Part shown: positions 18,420 to 27,224 of the stretch, piece after piece
Layout of the letters: each line of letters starts with the position of its first letter
Position numbering within the stretch: the first letter of the stretch is position 1
Source: Glutamicibacter sp. JL.03c
Lineage (GTDB): Bacteria; Actinomycetota; Actinomycetes; Actinomycetales; Micrococcaceae
Direction of reading: 5' to 3'
NCBI RefSeq assembly: GCF_025854375.1
Contig: NZ_CP107575.1
Location: 124,001-188,000, forward strand
DNA: 64,000 nt
Translations under genes and position numbers: made by a program
The notes under the pieces: generated by a model
Seen by the model: only the letters and a program-made list of their open reading frames with translations
Databases searched by the model: none
Told to the model about the DNA's origin: nothing

Positions 18420-19547
18420 GTGAATCCAAAATACGCAACGGCACTAGGCAAAGAGGAAACAGGGGAACCGAAATTGCAATCAGCCCCGGGCTTACAAAAC
18501 TTTGAGGTGGTAATTATTGGCGCGGGTCTGGCAGGATTAATCGCTGCCCGCGAACTGACTGAGCATGGTGTGAAATTAGTTCTGTTAGAGGCTCAACCAA
18601 GGGTTGGAGGCAGGGCGAAGTCCGTGATGACTAGCGGGGGAGCTATTGATCTTGGCGCTACATGGTTTTGGCCTAATGAACCCCAGATCCGTTCTTTATG
18701 CCATGAGCTGAAATGCGAGGTCTTTTCGCAAGCAACTGCTGGAAATGCACTCTTTGAACCCGATTCGCAAAACGTGCAACTTCTACAAGGAAATCCAATT
18801 GAATCGCCGTCGTATCGTTTTGCACTCGGAGCACAAGATCTGGCCGAAAAACTTTCTCTGACTTTACCGGCGGACGTATTGCGAACAAACACAACCGTCA
18901 CTTCGCTCCAATATGCCGAGGACAAGATCTTGGTGGGTGCAGACCAGGGCGTTATCCTGGCGGACCATGTCATCGTAGCCCTTCCTCCTGCACTGGCCGT
19001 TGAATCAATTGATTTCGGCCAAGACCTTCCAGACGATCTACTGTCACTGGCGGCCCGTACTGCTGTCTGGATGGGGTCAATGGTTAAGGCTGTCGCCATT
19101 TTCAATGAACCGTTTTGGCGTACAGCTGGGTTATCGGGTTCTGCCTTCAGCTATGCAGGTCCATTCCGGGAAATCCATGAACACAGTGGAAAAAATGCAA
19201 AACCAGCAGCCTTGTTCGGTTTCGCCCCCTCTCAAATTTTTTCGAACAAGAATGATGAATCGATAAGTCATGCATTTGTTGCCCAACTGAACCGTCTTTT
19301 TGGAAACGAAATGCCTAGCCCTTCGAAGATTCATATCGTTAATTGGGCGAAGCAGAGGTTTACCAGCCAGGTACAGCCGCTAGCCGCTACCACTGATACT
19401 TTTGGTGATTCAAGGTTCCAGAACCCATTGTGGGGCCGCATCCATTGGGCATCGACAGAAACCGCCCTAGAATTCGCTGGTCATATGGAAGGTGCCCTCC
19501 GTGCGGGGTCAAGCGCTGCCAAACGAATTATGCACAATATGAGCTGA
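18420..19547 (+). CDS. FAD-dependent amine oxidase (locus A, copy 2)
   Basis: A 375-residue flavin amine oxidase: FAD motif VVIIGAGLAGLIAARELTEHG, then GGRAKS and AIDLGATWFWPNEPQI, and C-terminal IHWASTETALEFAGHMEGALRAG. No covalent-flavin cysteine is seen. Expected to convert an unknown amine to aldehyde plus H2O2. GTG start. Clear counterpart of the gene at 50485. The likely product class (aldehyde, peroxide) fits the neighbouring dehydrogenase and AhpD-like protein. Confidence 0.85.
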   Translation: MNPKYATALGKEETGEPKLQSAPGLQNFEVVIIGAGLAGLIAARELTEHGVKLVLLEAQPRVGGRAKSVMTSGGAIDLGATWFWPNEPQIRSLCHELKCEVFSQATAGNALFEPDSQNVQLLQGNPIESPSYRFALGAQDLAEKLSLTLPADVLRTNTTVTSLQYAEDKILVGADQGVILADHVIVALPPALAVESIDFGQDLPDDLLSLAARTAVWMGSMVKAVAIFNEPFWRTAGLSGSAFSYAGPFREIHEHSGKNAKPAALFGFAPSQIFSNKNDESISHAFVAQLNRLFGNEMPSPSKIHIVNWAKQRFTSQVQPLAATTDTFGDSRFQNPLWGRIHWASTETALEFAGHMEGALRAGSSAAKRIMHNMS

Positions 19548-20053
19548 ATTTCCTCACCAGTCCGCACAGATTCGTTTTAGGGTCGCATGAATGATTACAA
19601 CATAGTTCAACCACGGATATCACTGGAAGTGGCAGTTCATAGGGACTAGCCCAGATCTTTCAGCAGTTATCCAACTGCTGCCGGAATCCCGTACCAATGG
19701 ATTCTCGGCGGCCGTTCCTGATTCAGTCCGCGCCAAAGGGTGCCTGAGCCACCGACGCTGAATGCCAGGTTCCACGCACCCGGACCACACTAGCCTTTCA
19801 AAACCTAAGAAACAAGGGAATAGCTACTACCAATTCACGCAGCCAGCAATCCGTGCCGCCATCTCTGGAACAGCAAGTCAATATTCTGCTGAAGCTGGAC
19901 TGTAGCAAATCTTGTCAATAGGCATAGACGACCGACCTCGAACCGTTTTCAAAAGCGTCCGAGGTCGGTCTTCTGGTACCACCACGAATCCGGTATCGTG
20001 CAGGTACGTCTTGACGACAAACAAGGTCTGACTGATATCCGCGTGTTGGCTAA
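19548..20053. other. intergenic stretch with a terminator-like hairpin
   Basis: No gene recognised. An inverted repeat with perfect 11-bp arms (19930-19940 and 19960-19970) followed by TTCT could terminate transcription from the left. The stretch ends at the IS1380-like element. Confidence 0.5.
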
Positions 20054-20129
20054 CCCGGGTGTTTCATGATGAGCCCCGTCATTAACTGTCATTAAAAACG
20101 AAAGAGTGATCTGAACTGGGAAAATAAAG

Positions 20130-21619
20130 GTGTCTAAGCCAAAATTCCATGAGTTCAAGGATCACTCAAGGATCACTCTTTCAGTGACCAAGCATACCGG
20201 CCTTTACCCCCAGCTCCCAACCATCACCACATCCCAGAATCTGGTGTCCCACGCAGGACTGTCCATGCTGGCCGGCCTGCTCAATAGCCTCGGATTCCGG
20301 CAACTGGCCGAGGACCGGCTCGGCCAGTTCGTCCCCGCCACCGCGACCCACCGGCCAGGGAAAATGATCAGCGATCTGGTCATGATGCTTGCCGCGGGCG
20401 GGGAGCACGTTACCGATACCGACCCACTACGCGTTGCCCCAGGCATTTTCGGGCAGGTAGCCTCCGAGGCGACGTTCAGCCGGTTCTTCACCCGGCTCGC
20501 CGATCATCCCGGCGCGTTCGACTACGCCTTCGCGATCACGCGGCGCGAGGTCCGCTCCTGGCGCTGGGATGCCGCTGGCCAGCGCAGCCCAGCGGTCCGG
20601 GCATCCGCACCAACCCGCTCATTGTGGATATTGATGCTTCGTTGGTGCATGTGCACTCTGATAAGGAAGGCGCCAAAGGAACCTATAAGCGCGGGTACGG
20701 GTTCGCGCCGATGATTGCCATGGCTGACTACGGCAGGGCCAACGGCACTGGCGAAGTGTTGGCCGTGCACCTGCGGCCGGGAAACAAGGGAGCGAATTCC
20801 GCGGCTGACCATATCAGCATCCTCACCGAGGCGTTGGCCCAGCTGCCTGATGATTTCTATGACCAGGATGGGTGCCTGATCGGTGAGAAGATCCTGGTCC
20901 GCACCGATTCAGCTGGGGCGTCCCGCGAATTTTTGCACCACCTGCATACCCTGGGTTTGCAGTTCTCCACCTCGTACGCGCTGCCCGTTCTCAATGAGCG
21001 CTTCATCGGGTGGTTCAACGAGAAGAAGTATTGGGAGCCGGCGCTCACCGCCAACGGGCAGATTCACGAGGACGCGTGGGTAATCGACGCGACCAAGATC
21101 TTGGGCTGAGGGATTATCCGCCGGGCACCCGGATCTATCTGCGTGCCGAGCCCCTGCATCCTAAGGGCGAAGGCCAACCTGTTCGATACCGACGGGAATC
21201 GGGTCACCGCATTCTTGACCAATGCTCCACGGTTTGACCCGGCGTTCCTGGACGTACGGCATCGAGCGCGGGGCCGCTGCGAGAACCGGATCAAGTCGCT
21301 GAAAGCTGCCGAGTTAGGCAAGTTGCCGTTCTTCGCGTTCGGTGCGAACCAGGCCTGGGCGAATCTGGCGATGTTCGCCTTGAACCTGGTGGCATGGCTC
21401 CAGCTGGCGGTGCTGCCAGCAGAGCATGCGGCCGTACGTTGGGATTTGAAGCGGTGGAGGTACCGCATCTGGTCGCTGGCGGGGAAGCCGGTCACCGGCA
21501 GCCGCCAGCGGCGGCTCCTGGTCAACCAGAACGCGCCAGAGGCGGGTCTGGTGCTGCTGTTGCAAGAGCGGATCAGCATGCTGGCTGGACGGTGGCGTCA
21601 CGGGCAATTAGTAGCCTGA
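20130..21619 (+). pseudogene. IS1380 family transposase, frameshifted
   Basis: The coding sequence is split among frames: residues 1-160 in one frame (from 20130), the DDE core with IVDIDASLVHVHSDKEGAKG from about 20620 to 21109, a short piece in another frame (LRDYPPGTRIYLRAEPLHP), and the C-terminal part with RCENRIKSLKAAELGKLPF to 21619. At least three frameshifts (about 20600, 21105, 21165), so not translated as one product. Confidence 0.85.
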
Positions 21620-21825
21620 ACTACTGGTTCCTGGTCCTTGATTCCTTCAACAGCAATACCTTTTCGGCGGGTGGTGGCCGGCGCGTGCGTCAGTGAGTGG
21701 CGCTGTTCGTGGTGCCTTGGAATAGGGAAAACCGCCAACGTGTGGCTTAGGCCGTGCGTTGGCGGGTTTCAGAACGTTCATGAAAGCGCTGGGCTAATAG
21801 GAATAAGTCCCTGCGTGTTGCTGGG

Positions 21826-22075
21826 GTGGAACTCTATTTGGGCAAGCTGGTGCGTTCCACCCGAGTGAGAGTCCTGTGGGATCGGGCGGAGCTGATGGTG
21901 TTGAGCATGGATGGTGAGCTGATCGCTAAATACGATTATCCCTTTCCGGAGGGCATGAAGTATTTGAGTTTGAAGCATGCCACCGCGAGGTTTCAGAACG
22001 TGCAGGAGCGTGGTTGAACTGTTACCGATGACTTGAGACATCAAGCGTCACCGATGTCCTGAGACATCACACCAT
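21826..22075 (+). pseudogene. right-end fragment of a second (IS481-like) insertion sequence
   Basis: A 63-codon frame (21826-22017, LYLGKLVRSTRVRVLWDRAELMVLSMDGELIAKY) resembles the C-terminal tail of actinobacterial integrase-core transposases. It is followed by a doubled motif (ACCGATGACTTGAGACATCA and ACCGATGTCCTGAGACATCA) like the terminal repeats of such elements. It lies within the IS1380 ends, so one element landed in or recombined with the other. Confidence 0.5.
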
Positions 22076-22323
22076 TAAAGAAAAGGTGACCCTTCGAACG
22101 CGGATTTCGGAAGCTTAGACACTCCCATTTTCCCAGTTCAGGTCACCCTTTCATCTTTTAAGTCAGTTAATGACTACCGGTCTTCATGAAATACACGGGC
22201 TAGCTGATCTGATTTAGTGCAATGTTTACGAAGGTAATCCCTTTTTCCCAACTTAGTTGACGTGAAGTTTTTCGTCGGACGGAGATTGAAGCAAGTATTG
22301 ATGTTTTGATCTTTTACGTTTAA

Positions 22324-23274
22324 TTAGGGGATTGTTATAACTTGTCCGGCGTATGCTAATCCGCCGCCGAACGCGAACAGCAAAGCCTTGGAACCCGAAG
22401 GCAGCGGCTCATCCGAAGCCATCATCTTGGACAGTGCCAGCGGAACCGAAGCAGCTGAGGTGTTGCCCGAGTAGACCACGTCGATGGCGACACGTGCTTT
22501 TGGTGCACCAATCTTCTCAGCCAGTGGTTCAATGATGCGCAGGTTTGCCTGGTGCAGGATGATGCCGTCGATCTCTTCAGGTTGCAGACCAGCACGTTCG
22601 ATAATTTCTTGGCACACTACCTGTAGTTGTGTCACTGTCCAGCGGTAGACGCTCTGGCCGCTCTGGGCGAACTTGGAGTTGTTCTCCGCTTCAATGCGAA
22701 TAGCATCTGACAGAGAAGGGACCGAACCCCAAACCACAGGGGAGATCTCCTGGGTTTCCGAAGCGGTGACGATCATTGCACCGGCGCCATCGGCTGTCAG
22801 CACACAGGTGGTGCGGTCGGTGAAGTCGGTGTAGTCGGTCAGCATCTCAGAGCCGATGACCAGTGCCTTGGCGGCGCTGCCGGTGGCGATGGCACCCTGC
22901 GCCAGAGCCAGTGAATGCGCGAAGCCAGAGCATGCGGTGTTGACGTCAATGGTCGCCGGCCCCTGATCCATGTTCAGCGCGTTGGCAACGCGGGCTGCCA
23001 TGTTCGGCGAACGATCGGTGGCGGTGCAGGTAGCGACGACAACCATGTCGATGTCTCCGGCGTCGATGCCTTCGGCATTTTCCAACGCCATCTTCGCTGC
23101 CTTGATAGCCATGGAATCCACGGTTTCAACACCGGTGCCCCAACGGCGCTCCTCAATGCCTACTCGTCGCACGATCCATTCATCGCTGGTTTCAACGAGC
23201 TTCTCCAGCTCGGTGTTTGGCACGATGCGCTCTGGCTGGAAGTGGCCAAAAGCGACGACTTTGCTGCCGGTCAT
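22324..23274 (-). CDS. beta-ketoacyl-ACP synthase III (KAS III)
   Basis: A 316-residue condensing enzyme, length normal for FabH, which joins an acyl-CoA primer to malonyl-ACP. The triad is intact: cysteine in NTACSGFAHSLAL near 113, histidine in LHQANLRI near 240, asparagine in YSGNTSAAS near 270. It lies 212 bases downstream of a branched-chain aminotransferase on the same strand. Branched 2-oxo acids are precursors of the branched acyl-CoA primers FabH uses in iso/anteiso fatty acid synthesis, so the pair makes metabolic sense. As an accessory copy it could also be an inhibitor-resistant FabH; both ideas are inference. Confidence 0.88.
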   Translation of the reverse strand: MTGSKVVAFGHFQPERIVPNTELEKLVETSDEWIVRRVGIEERRWGTGVETVDSMAIKAAKMALENAEGIDAGDIDMVVVATCTATDRSPNMAARVANALNMDQGPATIDVNTACSGFAHSLALAQGAIATGSAAKALVIGSEMLTDYTDFTDRTTCVLTADGAGAMIVTASETQEISPVVWGSVPSLSDAIRIEAENNSKFAQSGQSVYRWTVTQLQVVCQEIIERAGLQPEEIDGIILHQANLRIIEPLAEKIGAPKARVAIDVVYSGNTSAASVPLALSKMMASDEPLPSGSKALLFAFGGGLAYAGQVITIP

Positions 23275-23486
23275 GAATATTGCTCCTTGGTGGTCGAGGA
23301 AGAGAAGATTCTGCCAATTCAGCGCAGAGATCTATTTGATGCTTGCGGCATTGATTTTTACCGCAAGGTATCGCGCTGGGTTTAGCTACACGTGGATTGC
23401 GTTAGATTCTTAAAGCAGCATGATTCAGGTTGTACGATTCTGAGTTCGGCACATCTAGAGTTGCTCACTTGTCATTGGAAACGCCA

Positions 23487-24587
23487 TCAGCAGCCAGTGT
23501 TGCTGTCCACATGGTCCAACCAGCCGAAAATGTCCGGGCGGTTTCCACGTTGGATTCCAAGGAGCTCTTCGCGCAGCATGAGCGTTATTGGACCTGGGGA
23601 ATTGGTCCCAAAATCTGCTACGAAATCTCGACTACGTAGTTCACGAATCGGTACGATTACTGCGGCCGTTCCGCAGGCAAATGCTTCGGTGATTCGGCCG
23701 TTTTTCAGGCCTTGTACCCACTCAGTAACGGTGACCTCTCGTTCACTTACTCGAAGTCCAAGTTCCTTTGCTAGTTCAATGACACTGCGTCGGGTAATCC
23801 CATCTAGGATGTTGCCATTCAGCTTCGGGGTGATTAATTCACGATCATGCGTGACAAGGAAAATGTTCATGCTGGCTGCTTCATCAATCGTGTCTTCAGT
23901 GTTTGGGTCTGTGAAGAGGACTTGATCGCAACCGTGAGCTGAAGCTTCTTGTTGTGGGAGCATTGCTGCGGCATAGTTTCCACCGCATTTGGCCGCGCCA
24001 GTACCTCCATAACTTGCTCGGAAATGCTCTTCCGAACGCCATAGTGAAATGGGTTGGAGGCCTGCTGAAAAGTAATTTCCGGCAGGGCTGGCGATCACCA
24101 AGAATCGCGCGGCGTGAGCAGCACGGATTCCGATAAACGTCTCATCTGAAATCATTAGTGGACGTAGGTAGAGGCTTTGACCAGGACCATCCGGTACCCA
24201 GTCTGCGTCAATTTGCAACAGCTCATGTAGGGCCTGGACGAAAAGGTGCTCATCGATTTGGGGCAATGCCAGCCGTTGAGCTGATGCGTTCATCCGTCGT
24301 GCATTCAATTCGGGACGGAATAGCGCCATAGATCCGTCGGGCTGTTTGAAAGCTTTGAGACCCTCGAAAATTTCTTGTCCGTAGTGGAAAACGCTCGCGG
24401 CAGGATCGAAAGAAATCGGACCATAAGGCAATATTTCTGCATTATGCCATCCTAAGGTTTTGGTCCAGCTAATACTTGCCATGTGGTCAGTGAAGTGCTT
24501 ACCAAAGATGGGGTTAGCAAGGATTCTATTTCGTTCTCCGCGGTCGGCGGTGGTGATGGACGTTCGGGTAAAACTAACTTTTGTCAC
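23487..24587 (-). CDS. ilvE: branched-chain amino acid aminotransferase
   Basis: A 366-residue class IV PLP aminotransferase interconverting Leu/Ile/Val and their 2-oxo acids. The PLP-lysine region GGTGAAKCGGNYAAAML near 195-211 is the standard BCAT motif, and LYLRPLMISDE near 145 is the substrate loop. Full length. Its start overlaps the 3' end of the CcdA-like gene by 14 bases, so it belongs to the DsbA-CcdA-BCAT operon. Being on the island it is probably an additional copy. Confidence 0.92.
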   Translation of the reverse strand: MTKVSFTRTSITTADRGERNRILANPIFGKHFTDHMASISWTKTLGWHNAEILPYGPISFDPAASVFHYGQEIFEGLKAFKQPDGSMALFRPELNARRMNASAQRLALPQIDEHLFVQALHELLQIDADWVPDGPGQSLYLRPLMISDETFIGIRAAHAARFLVIASPAGNYFSAGLQPISLWRSEEHFRASYGGTGAAKCGGNYAAAMLPQQEASAHGCDQVLFTDPNTEDTIDEAASMNIFLVTHDRELITPKLNGNILDGITRRSVIELAKELGLRVSEREVTVTEWVQGLKNGRITEAFACGTAAVIVPIRELRSRDFVADFGTNSPGPITLMLREELLGIQRGNRPDIFGWLDHVDSNTGC

Positions 24588-25416
24588 TATTCGGCTCTTT
24601 AGTGGTAGGAACTGGATGGTTCTTGGGTTTTCGGCGGATGATTAACCATGCGGCCAGGAGAAGCAACATGGAAAGTCCAACTGTCAGGAAGTCTGGGACT
24701 GCAACAGATGCTTCACGAGCTGCGGACTCGATCGCAATCTGATCGGAAGCTCCGAGAAGGCCAGCAAGTTCTGTGGTTCCCCGGCTGAGCAACAGGAGGA
24801 TTCCGAGAGCAATAGTTACTCCACCGCTGATGAGGGTAGTCCATGTGCTTTGCCACCGGCCCAAGGAAATCTTGCGTGGACGGATAACGCGTTGGATGAT
24901 CGGTAGACGACGCCACAACAGCGCCAACAGAAGTAGCGGCAATGCCATGCCTGCAGCGAAAAACAACAGCATGGTTCCCCCCTTAATGGGGTTGCCGCTA
25001 AATGACGCATAGGCTAATGCAGCGCCTAGCAGCGGTCCAGCGCAGACCCCGGATAAGCCGTAAATAGTGCCGAGCAGATAAACCGCAAGTGGAGTGGTTG
25101 AGGTCTTTGTCGACTTACCTGGAAACCGGAAATTGAGATTGAGTAACATCATTACACCTAGTGTGATCACCACGATGGCGGAGGTAGTGACCAGAAGGTC
25201 CCGATGTTTATTGACTAGCGCTCCCAGAGTTCCTGCAAGTGCTCCTAGAGGGACAAGCGTACTGATCAGTCCCAGATAGAAGAGTCCTGTGCGACTGATG
25301 AGCTGTGAGAGCCCGGCAAACGCGTATGAAAAGAACGCTGGCAGCAACATCACTGAACAAGGACTGAAAAGGGTTAGAATCCCACCGAGGAACGCCGAGA
25401 GATAGTTAATGCTCAT
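24574..25416 (-). CDS. CcdA/DsbD-like thiol-disulfide transmembrane transporter
   Basis: A 280-residue membrane protein with six predicted core helices plus a C-terminal one. The two redox cysteines are in the CcdA positions: LFSPCSVMLLPAFF near 16-29 and GVCAGPLLGAAL near 120. Such proteins pass reducing equivalents from cytoplasmic thioredoxin to extracytoplasmic thioredoxin-fold partners. The partner is probably the DsbA-like protein encoded directly upstream (ATGA overlap). Confidence 0.85.
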   Translation of the reverse strand: MSINYLSAFLGGILTLFSPCSVMLLPAFFSYAFAGLSQLISRTGLFYLGLISTLVPLGALAGTLGALVNKHRDLLVTTSAIVVITLGVMMLLNLNFRFPGKSTKTSTTPLAVYLLGTIYGLSGVCAGPLLGAALAYASFSGNPIKGGTMLLFFAAGMALPLLLLALLWRRLPIIQRVIRPRKISLGRWQSTWTTLISGGVTIALGILLLLSRGTTELAGLLGASDQIAIESAAREASVAVPDFLTVGLSMLLLLAAWLIIRRKPKNHPVPTTKEPNSDKS

Positions 25417-26165
25417 CGACGCCCCTGATCTACGGCGTTATGAAGAAAGTCTGTAAATACTTCTGAAGGTTGCGCCCCAGATAATGCAGTATTTCCTGCT
25501 ACAAAGAATGGAACACTACTTACGCCTAGTTCTTGGGCCTCTGTCGTGCTTTGTTGCACCTCGGCGCGTAGCGAGTCATCTGATAAGTCTGCGGTGAACT
25601 TTTCCAGATCATCGACATCGGCTTGCTGCGCGAATTCAACAAGTTTTTCTCGGGGTAAGTCCGGGTGGCTTCTCGCAGGAGCTGACTGATACACAGCGTC
25701 TAGGTACTCAAAGTATTTTCCTTGTCGTCCTGCGGCTCTTGCAGCTACAGCTGCGCTTTCGGACTGTTCGCCAAAGAAGGCGACATCGCGAATTTCGATT
25801 CGAACAAGCCCCTGCTCGACGAAATCGGATTCAATGAGGGGCATTGTGTCACGATGAAATGCGGCGCAGAAAGGGCACCGCAAATCCGTCCACTCAGTCA
25901 GAACGATCGGGGCATCAAGGTTCCCAATTGCCATCGGATCTTTGGCTGTACGCCGTGAGATCTCTGCAGCTTGATCATCAGGTTGTTCTGAGTCGGGAGT
26001 TGCTGACGCAGTAGCAGCTGGATCAGGTCCTGTTTGCTGCGCCAGTCGCCCGACTGACAAGAACGCGATGAGCAGAGCAACACATACAAGAATGATGCTC
26101 AGGCTCCGTTTGGCCCATGAATTTCTTGCAGCTTGTTCCGTGTTTAGGTTCTGAATCTTACGCAC
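25413..26165 (-). CDS. DsbA-family extracytoplasmic thioredoxin-fold protein
   Basis: A 250-residue protein: N-terminal membrane anchor at about residues 19-40, a short acidic linker, then a DsbA-type thioredoxin domain with the CPFC active site in LRCPFCAAFHRDTMP near 95-109 and the cis-proline loop GVSSVPFFVAGN near 205. Acts outside the membrane in disulfide formation or isomerisation. First gene of the DsbA-CcdA-BCAT operon; divergent from the GntR gene. Confidence 0.88.
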   Translation of the reverse strand: MRKIQNLNTEQAARNSWAKRSLSIILVCVALLIAFLSVGRLAQQTGPDPAATASATPDSEQPDDQAAEISRRTAKDPMAIGNLDAPIVLTEWTDLRCPFCAAFHRDTMPLIESDFVEQGLVRIEIRDVAFFGEQSESAAVAARAAGRQGKYFEYLDAVYQSAPARSHPDLPREKLVEFAQQADVDDLEKFTADLSDDSLRAEVQQSTTEAQELGVSSVPFFVAGNTALSGAQPSEVFTDFLHNAVDQGRR

Positions 26166-26279
26166 AGTATCTAGGATACAAGTAGAATTCTAGTTGTGCT
26201 ACTGAAAGAAGTTCTCAAGTATTCTGGGAATGGCACAGAGCACCCTCGTGTCGGTCTGAACAAGCAAGGAGGGCCTTTC

Positions 26280-26915
26280 GTGGCAGCCATTGAAGAACCT
26301 AGTGCGTCTCAGCGTGCTTATCAGTTGATTCGTGACGGGATTTTGGAAGGTGTTTACGCGCCAGGGAGCATGGTGGGTGAAGCCTCGCTGGCTAGGGAAT
26401 TTAGCCTTAGTCGCACTCCAGTGCGTCTGGCCCTTGGCCGGCTGCAACAAGAGGGGTGGATTGAGATTTTTCCGAAACGCGGCGCCCTTGTTAAAGGGCT
26501 AAATGAACGGCAAATTGCAGAGTTGGCGGATATTCGTTTGTTGCTGGAGTCTGTTTCAATTGCCGACGCTACGGATACCCAGCGCGATGACATTGCAACA
26601 CGACAGTTGGAATCGATAGAAGAGCAACTGCAAGCATTCAAAAACGAAGATCTGCCTCGCTTTGTAGATCTGACGATCAGGTTTCACCGAGGGTTTGTCG
26701 AAGCTGGAAATAACAGTATTCGTCTTGAACTCTACGACCGTTTGGCTGACCGCCATCGTTTCGCGCTCTTTGCTTCAGGTGAAACTTTGCAATCTCGTTG
26801 CGCGGAGATTATTGCAGAGCATCGGGCACTTGTTGAGCTGATGAGATCGAAGGATATCGAGGGGTTCGGCGCACGGCTTAAGCAGCATATGTCAGACAGC
26901 GGGGCTCTCAGTTAA
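26280..26915 (+). CDS. GntR family regulator (FadR/FCD subfamily)
   Basis: A 211-residue regulator with an N-terminal winged helix (AYQLIRDGILEGVYAPGSMVGEASLAREFSLSRTPVRLALGRL) and an FCD effector domain with metal-ligand-type residues (RFHRGFVEAGNN, AEHRALVELM). I chose the GTG at 26280 because AGGAGGG lies just upstream; the frame is open to 26196. Divergent from the DsbA-CcdA-BCAT operon, its likely target. The intergenic dyad GTATCTAGGATAC (26168-26180) is a possible operator. Confidence 0.88.
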   Translation: MAAIEEPSASQRAYQLIRDGILEGVYAPGSMVGEASLAREFSLSRTPVRLALGRLQQEGWIEIFPKRGALVKGLNERQIAELADIRLLLESVSIADATDTQRDDIATRQLESIEEQLQAFKNEDLPRFVDLTIRFHRGFVEAGNNSIRLELYDRLADRHRFALFASGETLQSRCAEIIAEHRALVELMRSKDIEGFGARLKQHMSDSGALS

Positions 26916-26921
26916 GCAACT

Positions 26922-27071
26922 TTATCTGTTGGTGGGTGGTTCGACAGCCGCGGGATACATGCATGCTTGGCAGACGAAAGCAAACAGGACGAGGCCAGCA
27001 AGGAACACGACAATGCCTACCACAAGCAGCTTTAACTGTGCGTTCACCCAAATGACTTGGAGAAGGTTCAT
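26922..27071 (-). CDS. small single-pass membrane protein
   Basis: A 49-residue ORF with one clear membrane segment (LKLLVVGIVVFLAGLVLFAFVC) and a short polar tail. The ATG at 27071 has GGAG nine bases upstream; a GTG at 27131 in the same frame is less well placed. It converges on the GntR gene 6 bases away and lies downstream of the permease terminator. Not recognised; it may be a small partner of the permease. Confidence 0.45.
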   Translation of the reverse strand: MNLLQVIWVNAQLKLLVVGIVVFLAGLVLFAFVCQACMYPAAVEPPTNR

Positions 27072-27170
27072 TCTCTGTGACTCCATCCGTGCAGGCGTTG
27101 AGAGCAATCTCTCTGCGAGCCTAATGGGCACTTCAGCGAAGATCGATACATATACAACGGCTTAAATGTA

Positions 27171-27223
27171 TGAAACTCCCGCGGGGAATTACGGCTTTTC
27201 GACATCCACCGCAGGAGTTTCAT
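27171..27223 (-). terminator. terminator after the APC permease
   Basis: Arms ATGAAACTCC-GCGG and CCGC-A-GGAGTTTCAT pair with a single bulge across a 24-base loop, directly after the permease stop codon. Confidence 0.6.
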
Positions 27224-27224
27224 T

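Larger units (their letters stand above)
20054..22199 (+). mobile_element. IS1380-like insertion sequence, decayed
   Basis: Ends are related inverted repeats. The left end reads CCCGGGTGTTTCATGA from 20054; the right end, on the minus strand from 22199, reads CCCGTGTATTTCATGA. Similarity continues inward for about 80 bases, including GTCATTAACTG and CTGAACTGGGAAAAT on both sides. Flanking tetranucleotides are CTAA (20050-20053) and CTAG (22200-22203), an imperfect 4-bp target duplication typical in size for IS1380. At about 2.15 kb it is longer than usual because a fragment of another IS lies inside the right end. Confidence 0.75.
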
